Assembly (NCBI RefSeq): GCF_903645315.1
Contig: NZ_CAHJXL010000002.1
Span: 608,934 to 672,933 of the forward strand
DNA from: Victivallis sp. Marseille-Q1083
Lineage (GTDB): Bacteria; Verrucomicrobiota; Lentisphaeria; Victivallales; Victivallaceae
DNA length: 64,000 nt
Reading direction: 5' to 3'
Each line of letters opens with the position of its first letter. The stretch's first letter is position 1. Both the position numbers and the translations under genes were made by a program. The notes beneath the pieces were generated by a model that made no database searches, had not been told where the DNA came from, and saw nothing but the letters and a program-made list of their open reading frames with translations. Of this stretch, positions 35,601-44,699 are shown in pieces.

Positions 35601-36238
35601 GCGCGATTTACAATACGTCGGCAGGTACGTTGACTATCAATAGCGCCACCTTTTCCAAAAACACAGTCATGGGAAGCGGCGGCGCGATTTTTAACGACGC
35701 CGGCCGGGTGACCGTGGCGAATTCGACATTTTACGATCAGAAGAGCGCCGGCGACGGCGGCGCGATTTACAACAACAAAGGCCGGCTTACGGTGGTGGGT
35801 TCCACCTTTTACCACAATACCGCCGGCATAGGCGTCCGGAGCGAAGGCGGCGCGATTTTCAGTAACGGCGCCGCCAGCAGGCTGGTGCTGGTCAATTCCA
35901 TCCTCGTCGGCAACATCGCCGACGTGGCCGCCGCCAACGACCTGTCGACGCAGAATGCCGAACTCGACCTCTACTATTCCTTTTACGGGCAGCTGTCGGG
36001 AAATATCGGCAAGGGCGTCGCTTCCTGGGGGAAGATCAAAGTGAAGGATGTGTTCGGCGATTCTCCTAGTCCGGCCGAGAAAGAAATCAACGGCGTGAAG
36101 CAGATTTATTTCGAGCTGAAAGACGGGGTGGATGCCGTCACGATGGGTACGAAAGTACAGGTGGACGGCGGCGGTTTTCTGCAGTATTACTACATGGATG
36201 GCCCGTTCAAATGGGAAACCCTCGGCGCGATGCGCTGA
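32687..36238 (+). CDS. giant exoprotein, N-terminal part (LEPR-like tag, DUF4347, Pmp-type repeats)
   Basis: This 1183-residue segment opens a roughly 4000-residue exoprotein. No classical signal peptide is seen; instead the N terminus reads FRLEDRVLFEAAAA, like the LEPR-type motif found on very large PVC-group exoproteins. Asp/His-rich sequence follows, then a DUF4347 domain (about residues 150-305) with His207 in IVSHGNDG and Cys248 in IYGCDLAK. The rest is parallel beta-helix sequence with repeated GGAIYNAGTL and FxxN motifs, as in chlamydial Pmp proteins, and a SLRDAI / TLRDAI variant of the CSLREA motif. The frame ends early because of a one-base deletion near 36229; the same repeat elsewhere reads IGAVALTT across this point. 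Confidence 0.85.
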   Translation: MKSEFDLFRLEDRVLFEAAAAVEIVEAAEAAHDDPNANVNQGEKQAQDDRDALKNAPPENPADQALHHDAGDAPDDPAHNADVDALVDKIINGDLPVIDDAALDHGVDHGVGPVIDHGVGPALDDLLHPAPVDGDHLVLNDHGESVSTGKELVVINSSVMDADAILGELAPNQEVLHLDSGSDAMDQILDYLNSSDTHYDAIHIVSHGNDGYFVLNGEVVDGDHFDAAEWAAVGEHLTDHGDIMIYGCDLAKSDAGQHLVDMIADATGADVAASTDATGLGGDWDLEFHHGVIETASISVSGYEYQLHNIQVTSGLNDGVGSLRDAIGQSHSGDEITFADSVGKVTLTSDISIDKDLTISGDRLSYTVLEGNGTDDILRIDGCTTTVTLENLAFHNGGDGAIWNNATLNITHCLFSGDSGDTGGAIHNQVVVNIKDSVFTDNSATSGGAIGNSGILNITGTTFSGNSASECGGAIYNTAGNNGGTVSNFGTLILVNSTVYGNRAEGNGGGIYSGSNSGKVAVVNSTLAGNSAQKADSGGGIYMDPGYNNANLEVINSIVVGNYTGDDPTAANDIGGEAAKFSRSFLVYGVITMTSSISDGESNIASDVDKTFHAKWDKDNTSGKWELVDRNDEMPIFQDGMVKIYADSVGAIEGTLVGWKKNSGPADFNKLWEGNFYYRSSWSIDSGSWVSMDGGGNIDFITTVGAVNFGLGDNAVALMFAAGQNGISRTDVSSYNIGAYALQAHKPDIVVNTNLDSASDHTNPFDDVTTLRDAIQYAGRASWFVLDKDNQITEVFMPGNEVRFDKAFFTTDPNHKKTIVLDRKIQILREDHIRIAGVDQDGNDLVDANGESYIVIDGGGINRIFEIGNGNRATDVAMYNLILQNGHANGVGMTKGGAVFNWFNSKVDIDRVISRDNEAQTGGAIYNAGTLSVTNSIFSGNSGDNGGAIYNAGTLTAENINFNTNLAARDGGAIYNTSAGTLTINSATFSKNTVMGSGGAIFNDAGRVTVANSTFYDQKSAGDGGAIYNNKGRLTVVGSTFYHNTAGIGVRSEGGAIFSNGAASRLVLVNSILVGNIADVAAANDLSTQNAELDLYYSFYGQLSGNIGKGVASWGKIKVKDVFGDSPSPAEKEINGVKQIYFELKDGVDAVTMGTKVQVDGGGFLQYYYMDGPFKWETLGAMR

Positions 36239-39200
36239 CCACGGCGCAGCTCCAGCACGACCAGATCGGCAGATCGCGGCAGCTCCATGATTCGTCCGAA
36301 GAGTACAGCGTCGGCGCGATTTCCATGATCCGGGAAGACGCGTCGCTCACCGTCGATACCGTCCTGGATGTGTTGGACCCCTACGACGGCGTAATCAGCC
36401 TCCGCGAAGCGCTGGCTTATGCCGCGGCGGGAATCACGGAGACGGACGGCACTTTCACGGTCACTTTCGCAAATTCGCTCGGTTCGAACATCGTCATCAC
36501 GCTCGACCCCGCGCTCAAAGCCCTGACCGTCGATTCGGCGTTGTTTACGAAAGATGCCCCGCTGACCATTGACGGTGAAGGGCGGGTCACCCTTGATGGC
36601 GGTCATACGGACAGTTCCGGCGGTAGCCAGCTCCTGAATATCGCCGCCGGCAATTTTGTTTTCCTCAACAATATGACCTTTCGGAACGGTTATGCCGGCG
36701 GTGACGGCGGCGCCATCACCAATACCGGGACGCTGAATATTAAAAATGTCAACTTCAACCATAACACGGCAGTTGGCAACGGCGGCGCGATTTACAGTGA
36801 GGCGAGAAGCAGTCTGACCATAAATACCGCCACTTTCCGCGAGAACAGTGGGGGCTCCGGCGGCGCGATTTACAATGCCGGGACGCTGACTGTGGCGAAT
36901 TCGACATTTTTCGGGAATGAGGCTGTTGTCAATGGTGGGGCGATTTACAGCGGCAATGCCTCGCTGCTGGTGGTGGGAACCACCATTTACGATAATACCG
37001 CCAACAAGGGCGGAGGGGTTTACAGCCCCGGCATCGTAATAGCGGTGAATTCCATTTTCGTCGGCAACCGCGACAGCGTTAAGGGCGATTTCTATGTGGG
37101 TCAGGCTGACCTTTACTATTCCTTTTATGGCGGGCTGTCAGGGAAAACCGGTACGGCCACCGGTTCCCGGGGAAATATCAAAGCGTCGGATGTTTTCGGC
37201 GACTCTCCAACTCCGGCCGGGAAAGTAATCAACGGCGTAACGCAGAACTATTTCGAGTTGAAGGATGAGGCGGTGATCGGCATGGCGGGTACGAAAGTAC
37301 AGGTGGACGGCAACGGTTTTCTGCAGTATTACGACATGACGGATCCGGGCAACCGCCGGTGGTACACCATCGGCGCGGTCGCGCTGACCACGGTGCAGCT
37401 TCAGGGCGACCAGATTGGGCGGTACCGTTTGACGGCGGATTCGTTTTTCAAGTACAGCCCCGGCGCGGTCCAGCAGCAGCTGTCGCTCACCGTCACCACC
37501 GATCTGGATGTGGTGAACCCCAATGACGGCCTGATCAGCTTGCGCGAAGCGCTGGCCCATGCCGCGATGGGATTCACGGCGGCGGACGGCAGTTACACGA
37601 TCACTTTCGCGGATTCGCTCGGCTCGGAGATCACCATTACGCTCGACGGCACGCTCGGAGCATTGAGCATCGATTCGCCGCAGTTTAAGACGGCTCCCTT
37701 GACCATTGAGGGCGGCGGGCGGGTCGCTCTCGACGGTGGCGGAGCTACCCATATTCTGGAAATCGCCGCCGACAATCGCGTTTCCCTCAACGGCATGACC
37801 TTTCAAAACGGTCGTAGCGGCGGCGATGGCGGCGCGATTTATAACGCCGGTACTCTGAGCGTGACCGGCGCCGCGTTCACCGGGAATATGGCGGACGGCG
37901 GTGGCGGCGGGGCGGTTTACAACACCGGGTCGCTGGTGATCGCGAACGCCTCCTTTACCGGAAATTTGGCCGGCGTCGGCGGGGCGATTTACAGCAACGG
38001 GCTGCTGACGGTGGTGAATTCCACCTTTTACGGAAATGGGGCGAACGACGACGGCGGCGCGATCTACTTCAACGGCGACACGAAGTTCGAGCTGACGGTG
38101 GCCGGTTCCACCCTGACCGGGAACATCGCTAATGGCGGCGGCGGCGGAATCTTCGTCCGGAGCGGGGCGATAACCCTGGTCAATGACATCATTGTCGACA
38201 ATCTTTCCCCGGCTGACGGGAAAGATATCCATAGCAATGGCGACATCACCGCCATCGGTTTAGTTTACGGCACCGCGGTCGGTTCCTTCGTGACCGAATG
38301 GCACTCTTATTCCAATGTTCAGGCCAGCCAGATTTTCACCACCAAAACACCTTCGATCCGGGTGGTCGACGGGATCACCCAGAGCTATTTCGAGGTCAAG
38401 AATACGCCGGATGTCAAGGTCACCAGCGCGGGAACGAAATTGCAGGTGGACGAAAACAGCGGCAATTTGCAGTATTACGATATCGAAAATTCGAGCTGGG
38501 TGAACCTCGGCGCGGTCACGCTGACCACGGAGCTGGTGCAGCACGACCAGATCGGCCGGGCGCGGATGATGTACGATTCCTCCTCGGAGTATGGCATCGG
38601 CGCGATCTCCATGCACCGGGAAACGCCGTCGCTCACGGTCAACACCGATCTGGACCTCGTGGACCCCTACGACGGCCGGATCAGCCTGCGCGAAGCGCTG
38701 GCCTACGCCGCGGCGGGGACCCGGGCGTTCGACGGCAGTTATACGGTTGACTTCGCGAATTTGTTCAGCGGAACCATCATTATGCTCGATCCCGCGCTCG
38801 GAGCATTGACGGTGAAAGCCGGGAGCTTTGCGGCGGATGACCCGCTGATCATCAACGGCAACGGCGAAGTCACCATCGTTGGCAGCGGGTTGACGCAGCT
38901 CTTCGTCATCGGGCGGGACAATGAGGTCCGGATGAACGTCTTTACTTTGTCGGAGGGGTTCGCCGAGGACGGCGGCGCGATCTACAACGCGGGCAGCCTG
39001 ACGATGAACCGTGTGACGTTCAACTCCAATTCCGCTGATAACGGTGGCGCGATTTACAATGCCGGGACGCTGACGATCACCAATTCCACCTTCAGCAATA
39101 ACGCGGCCGGCATCGCCGGCGGCGCGGTTTACAATGCCGGGACGCTGACGGTGGAAAACGCCGATTTCAACGCCAATACGACCCAACAGAACGGCGGGGG

Positions 39201-42200
39201 GATTTTCAACGCGGCGGAATGCTCGCTGACGGTAAACGGCGCCACCTTCCGACATAATATCGCTGAAAATTTCGGCGGCGCGATCTACAACGCCGGAACT
39301 CTGACGGTGGCGAATGCGACATTGTTCGAGAATTCAGCCGACCGCGACGGAGGCGCGATTTACAATACCGGAACGTTGACCGTTGTCGGAGCGACCTTTT
39401 TCAAAAATGAGGCCGGCGGCAACGGCGGCGCAGTTTACAGCATCGGGAAGCTGCGGCTGGCGAATTCGATCCTGGCCGGCAACACCGGCGGCGAGGATTT
39501 ATACGCGGACGGCGTGGCCGAAGGCTACTACTCCTTCATCGGGAGCATGCAGGGAGCCTTCACTAGGAATGTGGCAAATCACTTCAACGTGACGCCGGAG
39601 GAAATTTTCGGCGACCGGCCGGCGGTTTCCACCACTAAAATCAACGGGGTAACGCAGAGCTATTTCGAGCTGAAAGACAGTGCGCCGGCCGTTACGGCGG
39701 GCACGAAACTGCGGGTGGTCGGCGGAAATCTACAGTATTATGACATGACCGCGATTTACCGCTGGGCGGACATCGGCGCGGTCGCGCTGTCCACGGCTCA
39801 ACTCCAGTATGATCAGATCGGTCGGGCGCGGCTGACGCGGGATTTGCTCGCGGCGTACAGCATCGGGGCGATTTCCATGCTCAAGGAAAATCCGTCGCTC
39901 ATCGTCACCACCGATCAGGATGTGGTGAATCCTTACGATGACGTGATCAGCCTGCGCGAAGCGCTGGCCTTTGCCGCGGCGGGAATCCGCGCGGCGGATC
40001 ATACCTACACGATCACCTTCGCGGATTCGCTGGCGGGCAGCGCCATTGAGATCGACGGCAAGCTCGCAAGCCTGACCGTCGCAGCGGGGGCGTTCACGAT
40101 TTTGAACCCGCTGACCATCGACGGCGGGGGCAGAATCACCATTGACGGCGGCCGATCCAGTACGCGCGTTTGCCCCCTGGAAATCGGCGCCGACAATTAT
40201 GTATTCCTCAACGGCCTGATTTTTGAGGACGGGGGGAATGCGAAAGGGCTCGGCGGCGCGATTATCAACGCGGGGAATCTGACCGTGACCAACACCACGT
40301 TTACCGGGAATGGGATCAGCGGCCAACGTGGCGGTGGAGCGATTTACAATACCGGAAATCTGGTGATCGACAATGCCGCCTTCATCGGCAATCAATCTTC
40401 CGAAGGCGGCGGTGGGGCGATTTACAACACGGGCAGCCTGGTGGTCAACAACGCAACGTTTTCCAGGAATCTGGCCGATACCAACCGTGGCAACTCCGGC
40501 GGCGGCGCTATCTGGAACAGCAATGGCCAGGTGGTGGTGGCGAACACCACGTTTACCGGAAACCGGACCAACGGAAAGGGCGGGGCGATTTATGCTGAAA
40601 ACGGCACCCTGGTCGTCCTGAACTCCACCATTACCCAGAATAACGGCAAGAAGGACGGCAGCGGGATTTACTGCGACTCCGCCGAACTGGCGATCGCCAA
40701 TTCGATCATTCTCGGCAATACCGGTTCCACGAACATAAAGGTCGACGGAAATAACGGCTTCTCCGCCGTTTATCTGGTTACCAGTGAAACTCCCCAGAAA
40801 ACGCCCGATTACAGTGATCACAATTTCTTCGATTGCCAGGATGATCCGTTCACGGATGGGAATCCTCGGAAGAGGACGGTCAACGGCGTGGAGCAGCTTT
40901 ATTTCGAGGTGAAAGACGTTTCGGTTGTGGAGACTACCACGGATGGTACGAAGCTGCGGTCGTACTACGGCAAGAACGGTTGCGACATCGAGTATTACAG
41001 CAAGGATTCGAGTAACTGGCAGACCTTGATCAACTATTTGAAGTCGGTGCCGACTGATGAACAGTTCTCGTATGACCAGATCGGCCGGGACCGCCTGATG
41101 TATGACCGGAGTCAGACCTACAGCATCGGGGCCGTCAACATGCTCCGGGAACAGCCGTCGCTCACCGTCACCACCGACCTGGATTTGGTGGATCCCTGCG
41201 ACGGCCGGATCAGCCTCCGCGAGGCCGCGCTTTATTACGCGCACTCCGGCGACACCGTCACCTTCGCCGGCAAAATCGCCGCCGTTCTGGATCATGATCT
41301 CGAGCTCAAGTTCGATCTGAACCTCAATTTCGGCGATACCGGAGCCTCGGTCTCCAGCGGTAGGGACGGGATTGCCCTGAAATCCGAATTCGCGCTTATC
41401 GTGCAGGGAGCCGCCGCGTTTAACCATCTCCTTTTGAGCGGCAAAGGCGACCTCTCCTTCACCGGTTCTACCGACGGTTCGGCAACGGTCGATCGGACCG
41501 GCGGCGGCGTGATCTACAGTTCTGCGGATTCGCAGGTCGTCTATGGCGGAACGTATTTCGATTTGTTGCTCACCGGCACTGGCGCCGATGGCGCCGAGGT
41601 GAAAGAGTTCGGCGGCGATATCGCGGTTGCGAACAGTTTTGACGCAAGCGGGACGGCCAACGGCCAATACCTGCAAATCAACGGCAACCATTACCAATTG
41701 ACGCTCCCGAAAATCGGAATCGTGATCCGCTACACCGATATTCACGACCTGACGGCGGCGGAAAGCCTGGTGCTCGACGACACCAATACCATTGCCGGAA
41801 CAACGAATATCGCGGTTTATCTGAACACGCTTTTCGACTCCGGGAAGAGTATAACCTACGGCCAGACGCTGAGCGATGCCGGTTCCTTTCAGCTTTCCGC
41901 TTATGCGCGCGGTATTTTACTTGGCGGCGACTGGAGTTTCCTCAATGGGACTACTCGGCCGCAGGTGAAGGATTCCGATGTGACCTCTTATGAAATCATA
42001 TTGGGAGGATACTACTCGAAAGCGACTTTGACGATCACGCCGAAGCAGATCACGGTCAGCGGCATCGCGGCCGACAATCGCGTCTACGACGGCACCACCG
42101 ATGCGACGCTCGATTACACCAACGCGGTGCTGACCGGCAAGCTGGCCGGCGATACCCTGAGCGTCAGCACAACCGGCACTTTCGCCGATAAGAATGTTGG

Positions 42201-43782
42201 AGTTAATAAGGTTGTTACCTTAGGTACGCTCACCCTTGGCGGCACTGATGCCAGGAACTATGTGCTCGCCGGCGCTGGCCAGCAGACCACGACGATCGCG
42301 ACGATTACGGCGCGTGCAATTACGGTCAGCGGCATCGCGGCAGACGACCGTACTTACGACGGCACCACCGCCGCCACACTCGATTACACCAACGCGGTGC
42401 TGACCGGTAAGCTGGCCGGCGATACCCTGAGCGCCAGCACGACCGGCATTTTCGCCGATAAGAATGTTGGGGTCGACAAGGTAGTCACCTTAGGTACGCT
42501 CACTCTGAATGGCACCGATGCCAGGAACTACGTTCTCGCCGGCACTGGTCAGCAGACCACGACGACCGCGACGATTACGGCGCGTGCGATTACGGTCAGC
42601 GGCATCGCAGCAGACGACCGCGTCTACGACGGAACCACCGCTGCCACACTCGACTACACGAATGCGATGCTGACCGGCAAAGTCGCCGGCGATACCCTGA
42701 GCGTCAGCACCACCGGCACTTTCGCCGACAAAAACGTTGGAGCCGACAAGGTTGTCACGTTGGGCACTCTCACTCTGAATGGCACCGATGCCAGGAACTA
42801 TGTGCTGGCCGGCGCTGGCCAACAGACGACGACAACCGCGACGATTACGGCGCGTGCAATTACGGTCAGCGGCATCGCGGCCGACGACCGCGTCTACGAC
42901 GGCACCACTGATGCGACGCTCGATTACACCAATGCGGTGCTGACCGGCAAAGTTGCCGGCGATACCCTGAGCGTCAGCACCACCGGTAGTTTCGCCGATA
43001 AGAATGTTGGAGTCGACAAGGTAGTCACGCTGGGCACGCTCACCCTTAGCGGCACCGATGCCAATAACTACGTGTTTGCCGGTACCGGTCAACAGACCAC
43101 GACGACCGCAACAATCACAGCGTGTGCGATTACGGTCAGCGGCATCGCGGCAGACGACCGCGTCTACGACGGCACCACCGCCGCAACACTCGATTACACC
43201 AACGCGATGTTGTCCGGCAAGTTGGCCGGCGATACCTTGAGCGTCAGCACAACCGGCACTTTCGCCGATAAGAATGTTGGGGTCGACAAGGTTGTCACGT
43301 TGGGCACTCTCACTCTGAATGGCACCGATGCCAGGAACTACGTTCTCGCCGTCACCGGTCAGCAGACCACGACCACCGCAACGATTACGGCGCGTGCGAT
43401 TACGGTCAGCGGCATCGCGGCAGACGACCGCGTCTACGATGGCACGACCGCCGCGACGCTCGATTACACCAATGCGGTGTTGGCCGGTAAGGTCATCGGC
43501 GATACCCTGAGCGTCAGCGCCACCGGCGTTTTCGCCGATAAAAACGCCGGAGTTGGAAAAACCGTCAATTTAGGTGCTTTGACCCTTAGCGGCGCCGACG
43601 TGGGCAACTACATTCTTGCCGGTACCGGTCAGCAGACCTCAACGACCGCAACGATCACGCCGCGGGACATTACGGTGACGGCGGATGAGCAAAAAAAAAT
43701 TGGGGGAACCGCCGATCCGGAATTGACTTACCAGCTCACCGAAGGCAGTCTGGTCGATGGCGACGGTTTTCCGGCGAACTGA
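36211..43782 (+). CDS. giant exoprotein, central part (CSLREA/Pmp-type blocks and six YDG repeats)
   Basis: This is the continuation of the same protein in the next frame (2523 residues; the first codons are an artefact of the frameshift). Five blocks of about 1.1-1.3 kb each begin with a variant of SLTVTTDLDxVxPxDG and ISLREALA, run through many GGAIYNAGTLTV plus FxxN beta-helix turns, and close with a variant of YFELKD and DQIGRxR. From about 42046 come six YDG domains (VYDGTTAATLDYTNAVL), then the start of an MBG-type domain. This looks like a filamentous surface adhesin or matrix protein. The frame stops in GDGFPAN because one T is missing near 43769. Confidence 0.85.
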   Translation: MGNPRRDALTTAQLQHDQIGRSRQLHDSSEEYSVGAISMIREDASLTVDTVLDVLDPYDGVISLREALAYAAAGITETDGTFTVTFANSLGSNIVITLDPALKALTVDSALFTKDAPLTIDGEGRVTLDGGHTDSSGGSQLLNIAAGNFVFLNNMTFRNGYAGGDGGAITNTGTLNIKNVNFNHNTAVGNGGAIYSEARSSLTINTATFRENSGGSGGAIYNAGTLTVANSTFFGNEAVVNGGAIYSGNASLLVVGTTIYDNTANKGGGVYSPGIVIAVNSIFVGNRDSVKGDFYVGQADLYYSFYGGLSGKTGTATGSRGNIKASDVFGDSPTPAGKVINGVTQNYFELKDEAVIGMAGTKVQVDGNGFLQYYDMTDPGNRRWYTIGAVALTTVQLQGDQIGRYRLTADSFFKYSPGAVQQQLSLTVTTDLDVVNPNDGLISLREALAHAAMGFTAADGSYTITFADSLGSEITITLDGTLGALSIDSPQFKTAPLTIEGGGRVALDGGGATHILEIAADNRVSLNGMTFQNGRSGGDGGAIYNAGTLSVTGAAFTGNMADGGGGGAVYNTGSLVIANASFTGNLAGVGGAIYSNGLLTVVNSTFYGNGANDDGGAIYFNGDTKFELTVAGSTLTGNIANGGGGGIFVRSGAITLVNDIIVDNLSPADGKDIHSNGDITAIGLVYGTAVGSFVTEWHSYSNVQASQIFTTKTPSIRVVDGITQSYFEVKNTPDVKVTSAGTKLQVDENSGNLQYYDIENSSWVNLGAVTLTTELVQHDQIGRARMMYDSSSEYGIGAISMHRETPSLTVNTDLDLVDPYDGRISLREALAYAAAGTRAFDGSYTVDFANLFSGTIIMLDPALGALTVKAGSFAADDPLIINGNGEVTIVGSGLTQLFVIGRDNEVRMNVFTLSEGFAEDGGAIYNAGSLTMNRVTFNSNSADNGGAIYNAGTLTITNSTFSNNAAGIAGGAVYNAGTLTVENADFNANTTQQNGGGIFNAAECSLTVNGATFRHNIAENFGGAIYNAGTLTVANATLFENSADRDGGAIYNTGTLTVVGATFFKNEAGGNGGAVYSIGKLRLANSILAGNTGGEDLYADGVAEGYYSFIGSMQGAFTRNVANHFNVTPEEIFGDRPAVSTTKINGVTQSYFELKDSAPAVTAGTKLRVVGGNLQYYDMTAIYRWADIGAVALSTAQLQYDQIGRARLTRDLLAAYSIGAISMLKENPSLIVTTDQDVVNPYDDVISLREALAFAAAGIRAADHTYTITFADSLAGSAIEIDGKLASLTVAAGAFTILNPLTIDGGGRITIDGGRSSTRVCPLEIGADNYVFLNGLIFEDGGNAKGLGGAIINAGNLTVTNTTFTGNGISGQRGGGAIYNTGNLVIDNAAFIGNQSSEGGGGAIYNTGSLVVNNATFSRNLADTNRGNSGGGAIWNSNGQVVVANTTFTGNRTNGKGGAIYAENGTLVVLNSTITQNNGKKDGSGIYCDSAELAIANSIILGNTGSTNIKVDGNNGFSAVYLVTSETPQKTPDYSDHNFFDCQDDPFTDGNPRKRTVNGVEQLYFEVKDVSVVETTTDGTKLRSYYGKNGCDIEYYSKDSSNWQTLINYLKSVPTDEQFSYDQIGRDRLMYDRSQTYSIGAVNMLREQPSLTVTTDLDLVDPCDGRISLREAALYYAHSGDTVTFAGKIAAVLDHDLELKFDLNLNFGDTGASVSSGRDGIALKSEFALIVQGAAAFNHLLLSGKGDLSFTGSTDGSATVDRTGGGVIYSSADSQVVYGGTYFDLLLTGTGADGAEVKEFGGDIAVANSFDASGTANGQYLQINGNHYQLTLPKIGIVIRYTDIHDLTAAESLVLDDTNTIAGTTNIAVYLNTLFDSGKSITYGQTLSDAGSFQLSAYARGILLGGDWSFLNGTTRPQVKDSDVTSYEIILGGYYSKATLTITPKQITVSGIAADNRVYDGTTDATLDYTNAVLTGKLAGDTLSVSTTGTFADKNVGVNKVVTLGTLTLGGTDARNYVLAGAGQQTTTIATITARAITVSGIAADDRTYDGTTAATLDYTNAVLTGKLAGDTLSASTTGIFADKNVGVDKVVTLGTLTLNGTDARNYVLAGTGQQTTTTATITARAITVSGIAADDRVYDGTTAATLDYTNAMLTGKVAGDTLSVSTTGTFADKNVGADKVVTLGTLTLNGTDARNYVLAGAGQQTTTTATITARAITVSGIAADDRVYDGTTDATLDYTNAVLTGKVAGDTLSVSTTGSFADKNVGVDKVVTLGTLTLSGTDANNYVFAGTGQQTTTTATITACAITVSGIAADDRVYDGTTAATLDYTNAMLSGKLAGDTLSVSTTGTFADKNVGVDKVVTLGTLTLNGTDARNYVLAVTGQQTTTTATITARAITVSGIAADDRVYDGTTAATLDYTNAVLAGKVIGDTLSVSATGVFADKNAGVGKTVNLGALTLSGADVGNYILAGTGQQTSTTATITPRDITVTADEQKKIGGTADPELTYQLTEGSLVDGDGFPAN
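42061..43680 (+). repeat. six tandem 270-base YDG-domain repeats
   Basis: The repeat period is exactly 270 bases (90 residues): GGCATCGC begins units at 42061, 42331, 42601, 42871, 43141 and 43411. Units 1-5 are very similar at the DNA level, while the sixth has diverged, the gradient expected from recent internal duplication. Confidence 0.95.
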
Positions 43783-43886
43783 CGCGCGACGCCGGTGAAA
43801 AGGCCGGCGATTACGCGATCCGGCAGGGAACGCTGACGGCCGGCGGCAACTACAACTTAACCTATGTTGGGGCCAACCTGACCATT

Positions 43887-44699
43887 GTGGCGAAGCCGGT
43901 TTTTGACTCGGGTATCTATTCTTCCGGGTTGAATCCGAATTTTGCCTCCGCGCTGATCACCGACAGCGTCCGGGCGGAGCTGAAGAACTTGCTGACCTCG
44001 TTCGCGGGCGACAATTTCAAGCTGCTGGGAATCAACAGCCTCCCCGCCGCGCTTTCATTTTACGATTACTTGAGTGATATCGGTGACGGCATCGAATGGA
44101 ACAACATTAATTTTACCGATTTTGCCCACGATGCGACGATCCAGCGGCTCTTTGGACAGGTGACGGACTACCTCGGGCTGGATCGCAATCAAGCGACTTG
44201 GTCACCGAGGCTGATCTACGCGTTGAATCATTTGAAAGCGGACGTTGAAGACCTGCTGGGAATCAACAGCTCTGCGGAATTGTACGAGAACGGCAATATT
44301 TCCTACGGGCCGGACTATTCGTTCAGAAGCCCGGTGGTCCATACGATGGGCTTCGGGACCTTCATCGGTGTGAGAAACTTCAGTCCTTACCGCACTCCTA
44401 TCGATGATGTTCCGGGAATTGCAAACTCGGATACTCTGCTTCCGAACATGGCGCTGAACGGTGCGTCCGGACCGGCGGAAGATGTGATCAGCATCCCGGG
44501 CGCAGAGAACACCGGCTTCCGGTATCTCGCGCCGGAGATGCCGCCGATCAAGCCGGGGCGGAACGCCCAGTTAGCGGATGCGGAGCTTCAAAAACTGTTA
44601 CGTGATTTCGGTCCGGTTCGTGGCGATGCGCTGTTGGAAAAGAGCCGCGCCTTCAAGAGCGAATTTGAACTCCTGTTGGACGAGCTGGTGACCGCATGA
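43887..44699 (+). CDS. giant exoprotein, C-terminal part
   Basis: This is the third frame of the exoprotein. Reading is open back to about 43770 and completes the MBG-type domain (GELTRDAGEKAGDYAIRQG then NYNLTYVGANLTI), so the GTG at 43887 is not a natural start. The remaining 260 residues have no recognised domain. They are moderately hydrophilic with helical ends (RAELKNLLTSF, LLEKSRAFKSEFELLLDELV). There is no autotransporter barrel, RTX nonapeptide block or cell-wall sorting motif. If the export machine recognises a C-terminal signal, it would be in this part. The stop overlaps the HlyD gene start by four bases. Confidence 0.75.
   Translation: MAKPVFDSGIYSSGLNPNFASALITDSVRAELKNLLTSFAGDNFKLLGINSLPAALSFYDYLSDIGDGIEWNNINFTDFAHDATIQRLFGQVTDYLGLDRNQATWSPRLIYALNHLKADVEDLLGINSSAELYENGNISYGPDYSFRSPVVHTMGFGTFIGVRNFSPYRTPIDDVPGIANSDTLLPNMALNGASGPAEDVISIPGAENTGFRYLAPEMPPIKPGRNAQLADAELQKLLRDFGPVRGDALLEKSRAFKSEFELLLDELVTA

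Noticed and set aside
33818-35815. 665-codon minus-strand frame in the exoprotein gene
   Set aside because: Antisense to beta-helix repeats; its own repeat-like look mirrors the sense repeats.
39730-41745. 671-codon minus-strand frame in the exoprotein gene
   Set aside because: The same antisense effect of repeated, GC-rich sense codons.
42061-43680. Regular 270-base repeats considered as a CRISPR or satellite array
   Set aside because: Repeats are long, coding in one frame, and match YDG domains; there are no short repeats with unique spacers.
32687-44699. Exoprotein considered as an RTX or autotransporter protein
   Set aside because: No GGxGxDxxx nonapeptides and no C-terminal beta-barrel.
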